Source: Clostridia bacterium (GTDB lineage Bacteria; Bacillota; Clostridia; TANB77; CAG-508). Taken from it: 20,826 nt of DNA. Below are positions 16,411 to 20,826 of this stretch, in pieces (within the stretch, counting starts at the first letter, position 1; each line of letters opens with the position of its first letter). The notes under the pieces are model-generated. The model was not told the DNA's origin, ran no database searches, and saw only the letters and a list, made by a program, of their open reading frames with translations. The stretch spans positions 1-20,826 of the forward strand of contig CAAGQX010000165.1 of the NCBI GenBank assembly GCA_900772235.1, given 5' to 3'. The translations under genes and the position numbers were made by a program.

Positions 16411-17730
16411 ATGGCAAATAAGAAAGTAAGCAAAGGAATAAGATGTTCTTTTTGCGGAAAACCACAAGAAATGGTTAAAAAAATAATTGCAGGACCAAAT
16501 GTTTTCATATGTGATGAGTGTATTGGAATTTGCAATAACATAATGGAGAGTGAAGTATATGAAGAAGAAAAAGGGTATACAGATGTAAAATCTGAAAAAA
16601 TACCAACTCCAGCAGAAATAAAAGCAATATTAGATGAATATGTTATAGGACAAGAGGAAGCGAAAAAAACTTTAGCAGTAGCAGTATATAATCACTATAA
16701 AAGAATAAATTGTAAAGAAATTATAGACGAAGTAGAAATACAAAAAAGTAATGTATTGTTACTAGGACCAACAGGATGTGGAAAAACACTTTTAGCACAA
16801 ACATTAGCTAGAATTTTAAATGTACCTTTTGCAATTGCAGATGCAACAACACTTACAGAAGCAGGATATGTAGGAGAAGATGTTGAAAACATTTTACTTA
16901 AATTAATACAGGCTGCAGAATACGATATAGAAAAAGCACAAAAAGGTATTATATATATAGATGAAATAGATAAAATATCTAGAAAATCTGAAAATCCTTC
17001 TATAACAAGAGATGTCAGTGGAGAGGGTGTTCAACAGGCGTTATTAAAAATAGTAGAAGGAACAGTTGCATCTGTTCCACCACAAGGGGGAAGAAAACAT
17101 CCACATCAAGAACTTTTGCAAATTGATACTACAAACATACTATTTATATGTGGAGGAGCTTTTGAAGGTCTAGAAAAAATAATAAAAGATAGAACAGGCA
17201 AAAAATCTATGGGATTTGCTGCACAAATAGAAAGCAAAAAAGAATTACAAACTTACAAAATATTTGAAGAATTGCTACCACAAGATTTACTAAAATATGG
17301 TTTAATTCCAGAATTTGTAGGAAGACTTCCAATTATTGCAACATTACAGGAATTAGACAGAGACGCTTTAGTAGAAATAGTTACAAAGCCAAAAAATGCT
17401 TTAGTAAAACAATATAAGAAACTATTAGAACTAGATGGAGTAGAATTAGAATTTGAAAAAGAAGCATTAGATGCAATTGTAGAAAAAGCAATAGAAAGAA
17501 ATACTGGTGCAAGAGGATTAAGGTCAATAATAGAAGATATAATGAGAGATATTATGTTTGATATACCAACAAATCCAAAAATAGAAAAATGTACAATAAC
17601 AAAAGAAACAGTATTGAACAAAAAACAACCAATACTTGTAATAAACGAAGAAAAAAAGGTAGAAGAACCAGCTAATGAAAAGAAAGCAGAAGTAAAAAGA
17701 AAAAAAGCAGGAACAGATAAAACAGCATAA
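16411..17730 (+). CDS. clpX: ClpX, AAA+ unfoldase of the ClpXP protease
   Basis: Hexameric ATPase that recognises, unfolds and feeds proteins to ClpP. The 439-residue protein has the N-terminal C4 zinc-binding domain (C12, C15, C34, C37), Walker A GPTGCGKT (119-126), Walker B IYIDEIDKI (D184, E185) and the C-terminal AAA small domain (with NTGARGLRSIIEDIM). A Lys/Glu-rich tail of about 25 residues follows the conserved core. The usual pore and ClpP-contact regions appear present. Ribosome binding site GGAAAGGAAG precedes the ATG. It follows clpP closely and is read in the same direction as the next gene. Confidence 0.97.
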   Translation: MANKKVSKGIRCSFCGKPQEMVKKIIAGPNVFICDECIGICNNIMESEVYEEEKGYTDVKSEKIPTPAEIKAILDEYVIGQEEAKKTLAVAVYNHYKRINCKEIIDEVEIQKSNVLLLGPTGCGKTLLAQTLARILNVPFAIADATTLTEAGYVGEDVENILLKLIQAAEYDIEKAQKGIIYIDEIDKISRKSENPSITRDVSGEGVQQALLKIVEGTVASVPPQGGRKHPHQELLQIDTTNILFICGGAFEGLEKIIKDRTGKKSMGFAAQIESKKELQTYKIFEELLPQDLLKYGLIPEFVGRLPIIATLQELDRDALVEIVTKPKNALVKQYKKLLELDGVELEFEKEALDAIVEKAIERNTGARGLRSIIEDIMRDIMFDIPTNPKIEKCTITKETVLNKKQPILVINEEKKVEEPANEKKAEVKRKKAGTDKTA

Positions 17731-17755
17731 ATTAATAAAATAAGAAGGAGAAAAA

Positions 17756-18595
17756 ATGCTAGATACAATTTTAGATGCAGTAATAGATAGCTTAAAAATA
17801 TTACCATTTCTATTTATAACATATTTAGTAATGGAATATTTAGAGCATAAAACTAGTGATAAATCTAAAAATTTCATAAAAAAAACTGGAAGGTGGGGAC
17901 CGATATTTGGAGGACTACTTGGAGCAATACCACAATGTGGTTTTTCTGTATCGGCAACTAACCTTTATGCAGGCAGAGTAATAACAATTGGTACATTAAT
18001 TTCAATATATTTATCTACTTCAGATGAAATGCTACCAATACTTATCTCTAGTGGAACAAAAATAAGTTTAATACTAGAAATATTACTTGTGAAAATAATT
18101 ATAGGTATTTTAGCAGGAATAATTATAGACTTTATTTACACTAATAATAAAAAAAATAAAGAAGAACAAAATATTCACGAACTTTGTGAACACGAGCATT
18201 GCCACTGTGAAGAAGGAATACTAAAATCTGCAATAAAACATACAGCGCAAATATTTATATTCATTTTAATAATTTCAATTGTACTAAATGTAGTATTAGA
18301 AATTATAGGAAAAGAAAAACTAGCAGAATTTATTTTAAATAGACAGATTTTAGGACCAATGCTAGCAGGAATAATTGGACTTATACCAAACTGTGCATCT
18401 TCTGTAGTATTAACAGAATTATTTACTAACAATGTTATAGGAATAGGAACACTAATAGGAGGGCTACTAGTAAATTCCGGACTTGGTGGAATAGTTTTAT
18501 TTAAAGTAAATAAAGATATAAAAGAGAATATTAAAATAATTTCTATACTATATGTAATAGGAGTAGTTGCTGGAATAATAATTGAATTGATATAA
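17756..18595 (+). CDS. Putative heavy-metal exporter-like permease (ArsP_2/DUF2899 type)
   Basis: A 279-residue integral membrane protein resembling clostridial proteins annotated as putative 10TM heavy-metal or arsenic efflux permeases. Two related halves are visible: GPIFGGLLGAIPQCGFSVSA (about 47-66) and GPMLAGIIGLIPNCASSVVL (about 201-220), each followed by a glycine-rich IGTLI segment, which indicates an internal duplication. The halves are joined by a hydrophilic loop with a His/Cys cluster (HELCEHEHCHCEE, about 141-153) that looks metal-binding. At 279 residues it is shorter than some relatives. RBS AAGGAG lies about 8 bases before the ATG. The substrate cannot be told from sequence; divalent metal or arsenical are both guesses. 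No metal-responsive regulator is next to it. Confidence 0.7.
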   Translation: MLDTILDAVIDSLKILPFLFITYLVMEYLEHKTSDKSKNFIKKTGRWGPIFGGLLGAIPQCGFSVSATNLYAGRVITIGTLISIYLSTSDEMLPILISSGTKISLILEILLVKIIIGILAGIIIDFIYTNNKKNKEEQNIHELCEHEHCHCEEGILKSAIKHTAQIFIFILIISIVLNVVLEIIGKEKLAEFILNRQILGPMLAGIIGLIPNCASSVVLTELFTNNVIGIGTLIGGLLVNSGLGGIVLFKVNKDIKENIKIISILYVIGVVAGIIIELI

Positions 18596-18617
18596 AAAAA
18601 CATAGGAGGAACAGAAG

Positions 18618-20462
18618 ATGAAAAATATATATGAAGAAATAAAGTCTGGAAATAAGAAAGGTATAACTTTAATTGCAGTAGTGATTACAGTAATTTTAAT
18701 GTTAATACTAGCAACTGTAACTGTAAGAATTTCTTTAAATGGTAGCTTGTTTGGAAAAGTTAAAAATGCTAAAAATAACACAGAAATAGCAAATGAAAAA
18801 GAAATAATACAAAATGCAATTATTATAGCTCAACAAACAAGTAAAGCAGGGAAAATAACAACACAAGAAATGCAACAAGCATTAAACCAAGTTGTAACTG
18901 AAGAAACAGTTACTGTATCTAATAATGGAAAAAATTTTTTAATAAGATTTGATAGAAGCAATAGATATTATGAAGTAGATGAAAAGGAAAATATAAATGG
19001 ACCTAAAGAACCTGTAAAAATTGAGTTTGCAGGAGATATAACAAAAAATGGAACATATGATGGAAGCAAAAGCAAACCGTTTAAAATAGAATGCATAGAA
19101 GATTTAGTAGAATTTTCAATTATGTCTAATGGCGGAAATAAAGGATTAAATATAATATCAAATACATTTACTAATCAATATATAGAATTAACAAACACAT
19201 TAGATTTTCAATCGATATTTTCATATAGTGATTATACAACCACAAAATATGGAGACTTAAATAAGGATGGGAAAATTGAAGACTTAAAAACAGAACTTAC
19301 AAAAACAGAAGAAAATTGTATAGGCCTTTCTGGAATAGGAGAATTTAAAGGGGAATTTGACGGAAAAGGAAACGAAATAACAAATATATATATAAATACT
19401 ACTTCTAATGGAAAAAATGCAGGGCTATTTGCAGCAATAACAGATGCAACAATAAAAAATGTAGGAGTAACTGGAAAAATAATATCAGGACAATATGCAG
19501 GAGGAATAGTTTGCAAGGCTAATGGAGCAAGTACTATAGAAAATAGTTATAGTAAAATAGACATAATTGCGAGTGACAGTACTACAACAACCACGGGAAC
19601 AGGAGGAATCTGTGGAACTCTGAAAAAAGGAAAAATTGTTAATTGCTACAATAAAGGAACTATAGAGGGAAATAGTTTAGAAGGGGGAATAGCAGGGCAT
19701 TGTACAGAAGGAACAATAGAAAATTGCTATAATGAAGGTAAAATAATGTCTTATGGTACTAAAACTTATGTTGGTGCAGGAGGAATTGCTGGGGGGCTTT
19801 ATGGAGATATATGCATAGTTAAAAATTGTTACAATAATGGAGAAGTATATTCAGTTAACAAAGCACCAGCAGGAGGAATTATAGGACAAATAAGTAATAC
19901 AGGGACCACAGTGGCTAAGATTATAAACTGTTATAATTTTAAACTGGTAAAAAATAATAGCGAAATTGTTAACAATAGTACTTCAGGAGGAATTGTAGGA
20001 AAATTAGGTACATTGAATGCATCTAGCTCTTTAGTGGTAGAGGTAGTAAATTGCTATAACTTAGGAACTGTTAATAGTACAGGTACTGGTAATTCAGATA
20101 GTGGTGGAATAGTCGGAATGATATGGTGTGCTGGTAATGCTAATGATAGTATAAGTATAAACAATGTTGTAAATATTGGTGAAGTATCTCAAAATGCTAA
20201 ATTCAAAGGAGAAATAATAGGAAGACATGTAAAATCTACAATATGTACATTAGAAAACTGCTTTTACAGTTCTAAAAATACTAATCAAGGTATTGGTTCA
20301 GGTAAAGTAACAGGAGAAACAACATCTACTAGTATAGATAATAATTTAGTTACAAATTTAAACACTTATGTAACAAACTATAATACAACCAATGCAGGAC
20401 AAGATAACTTCGTAAGTTTGAAAACATGGGAACTAAATGATGAAAAAGTAAAATTTAAATAG
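18618..20462 (+). CDS. Pilin-like (type IV prepilin N-terminus) protein with GLUG repeats
   Basis: Predicted exported surface or pseudopilus-like protein of 614 residues. Near the N-terminus, KKGITLIAVVITVILMLIL (about 14-32) resembles a class III or prepilin signal and membrane helix, but lacks the Glu at +5 of classical pilins (Ala instead). A linker follows, including a calcium-loop-like DLNKDGKIED (213-222). From about 275 to 590 come six or more GLUG-type repeats, each roughly GGI(V/A/I)G followed by (E/V)NCYNxG, with a recurrent Cys in NCYN. Such repeats form a beta-helix in adhesin-like proteins. AGGAGG lies 9 bases before the ATG. The gene ends at a terminator. Adhesion or matrix binding is an inference. 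Confidence 0.8.
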   Translation: MKNIYEEIKSGNKKGITLIAVVITVILMLILATVTVRISLNGSLFGKVKNAKNNTEIANEKEIIQNAIIIAQQTSKAGKITTQEMQQALNQVVTEETVTVSNNGKNFLIRFDRSNRYYEVDEKENINGPKEPVKIEFAGDITKNGTYDGSKSKPFKIECIEDLVEFSIMSNGGNKGLNIISNTFTNQYIELTNTLDFQSIFSYSDYTTTKYGDLNKDGKIEDLKTELTKTEENCIGLSGIGEFKGEFDGKGNEITNIYINTTSNGKNAGLFAAITDATIKNVGVTGKIISGQYAGGIVCKANGASTIENSYSKIDIIASDSTTTTTGTGGICGTLKKGKIVNCYNKGTIEGNSLEGGIAGHCTEGTIENCYNEGKIMSYGTKTYVGAGGIAGGLYGDICIVKNCYNNGEVYSVNKAPAGGIIGQISNTGTTVAKIINCYNFKLVKNNSEIVNNSTSGGIVGKLGTLNASSSLVVEVVNCYNLGTVNSTGTGNSDSGGIVGMIWCAGNANDSISINNVVNIGEVSQNAKFKGEIIGRHVKSTICTLENCFYSSKNTNQGIGSGKVTGETTSTSIDNNLVTNLNTYVTNYNTTNAGQDNFVSLKTWELNDEKVKFK

Positions 20463-20473
20463 GAAAAAATATG

Positions 20474-20536
20474 AATAGTAAAGATTTGATAGTAAAAGTG
20501 ATCTAAAACAAGTTAATCTTTGCTATTTATTTTTTT
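20474..20536 (+). terminator. Intrinsic terminator after the GLUG pilin-like gene
   Basis: AATAGTAAAGATT (20474-20486) pairs with AATCTTTGCTATT (20515-20527) as a 13-bp stem with one G-U pair and a 28-base loop, followed by TATTTTTTT. The long loop is unusual, but the stem and T-run are convincing. It probably closes the tig/clpP/clpX/permease/pilin run. Confidence 0.7.
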
Positions 20537-20605
20537 GTTCTAATACAAAGTAAATTGAAATTTGCCGAAATATGATAATATATTTTTTTAAAATATAAGA
20601 AAATC

Positions 20606-20633
20606 TTGACAAAAACATTCTTTAATATATAAT
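20606..20633 (+). promoter_or_regulatory. Strong sigma-A promoter of the second pilin-like gene
   Basis: Perfect TTGACA (20606-20611) and perfect TATAAT (20628-20633) with a 16-base spacer, predicted start near 20640. This is the best promoter match in the window and implies high expression of the following gene. Confidence 0.75.
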
Positions 20634-20669
20634 AAATGTATATAAAAAAACAAAAGAGGAGATGGAACA

Positions 20670-20826
20670 ATGAAAAAACAAAATAAACGAGGAACACAGT
20701 TTTATGCTCAAAGAGGTATAACTTTAATTGCACTAATAATAACAATAATAGTAATGCTAATACTAGTAACAGTAACAATAAGCATATCACTAAATGGCGG
20801 ACTATTTGGATATGCAAAAAGGGCGG
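20670..20826 (+). CDS. Second pilin-like protein, N-terminal part only
   Basis: Starts at ATG 20670 behind GAGGAG (20656-20661) and runs off the window after 52 codons. RGITLIALIITIIVMLIL followed by VTVTISISLNGGLFGYAK is closely similar to the N-terminus of the preceding GLUG protein (ITLIAVVITV, RISLNGSLFGKVK). The two therefore share a prepilin-like export and anchor module and are probably paralogous at their N-termini. The C-terminal domain is outside the window, so its role cannot be given. It has its own strong promoter. Confidence 0.8.
   Translation, partial: MKKQNKRGTQFYAQRGITLIALIITIIVMLILVTVTISISLNGGLFGYAKRA

Noticed and set aside
19440..20260. DNA repeats in the GLUG gene as CRISPR or tandem repeat array
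   Set aside because: The repetition is at protein level with variable spacing and diverged DNA; no constant repeat and spacer pattern exists.
20527..20817. Minus-strand open frame over the last promoter and pilin-like start
   Set aside because: Low-complexity Leu/Phe run produced by AT-rich DNA; the plus strand has a strong promoter, a ribosome binding site and a recognisable N-terminus.

Overview
This is an AT-rich (roughly 27-30% GC by eye) chromosomal stretch from a low-GC Firmicute. It is most likely an uncultured gut-type Clostridia: strong Shine-Dalgarno sites, A-ending codons, a T-box in front of pheST, a SpoIIIE/FtsK-type translocase, and clostridial 'ITLIA' pilin-like proteins. No phage, insertion sequence, CRISPR array, tRNA or rRNA was seen.

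Layout. 1-292: intergenic DNA with two sigma-A-type promoters. 293-1312: rsmD and a coiled-coil V-ATPase-H-like protein, closed by a terminator. 1383-8828: co-directional run of ftsK/spoIIIE, an unrecognised 499-residue protein, a beta-CASP metallo-beta-lactamase ribonuclease and a GH15 glucoamylase. 8829-9237: palindromic repeat, promoter and T-box leader. 9238-13452: pheS, pheT, murI. 13453-13942: structured leader and a DUF6514-like gene. 13943-14290: a GC-rich island (about 45% GC) with a complete minus-strand gene for a 71-residue Cys-rich protein. 14361-16389: promoter, tig, clpP. 16411-20462: clpX, a heavy-metal-exporter-like permease and a pilin-like GLUG-repeat protein. 20606-end: promoter and the start of a second pilin-like gene.

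The most interesting signal is recoding. Two adjacent genes (ftsK and the 499-residue gene) are each interrupted by a +1 frame change. In both, the last zero-frame codon before the change is CGG, preceded by A and followed by a pyrimidine, and a zero-frame stop lies within four codons. My scan of every other plus-strand gene found no other in-frame CGG, although CGT, CGC, CGA and AGG are used as arginine codons. The simplest biological reading is that CGG has no efficient decoder here and the ribosome moves +1, reading the overlapping glycine codon (GGT or GGC). That restores a 776-residue FtsK and a 499-residue partner. The alternatives are a systematic single-C insertion artefact or two real mutations. 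The only other gene with in-frame CGG is the GC-rich minus-strand gene, which looks foreign; its two CGG codons are either unreadable here or evidence against the idea.

The rest is housekeeping: rRNA methylation, chromosome segregation, RNA processing, phenylalanyl-tRNA charging under T-box control, peptidoglycan precursor supply, co-translational folding and proteolysis (tig-clpP-clpX), followed by a more variable surface-protein region.
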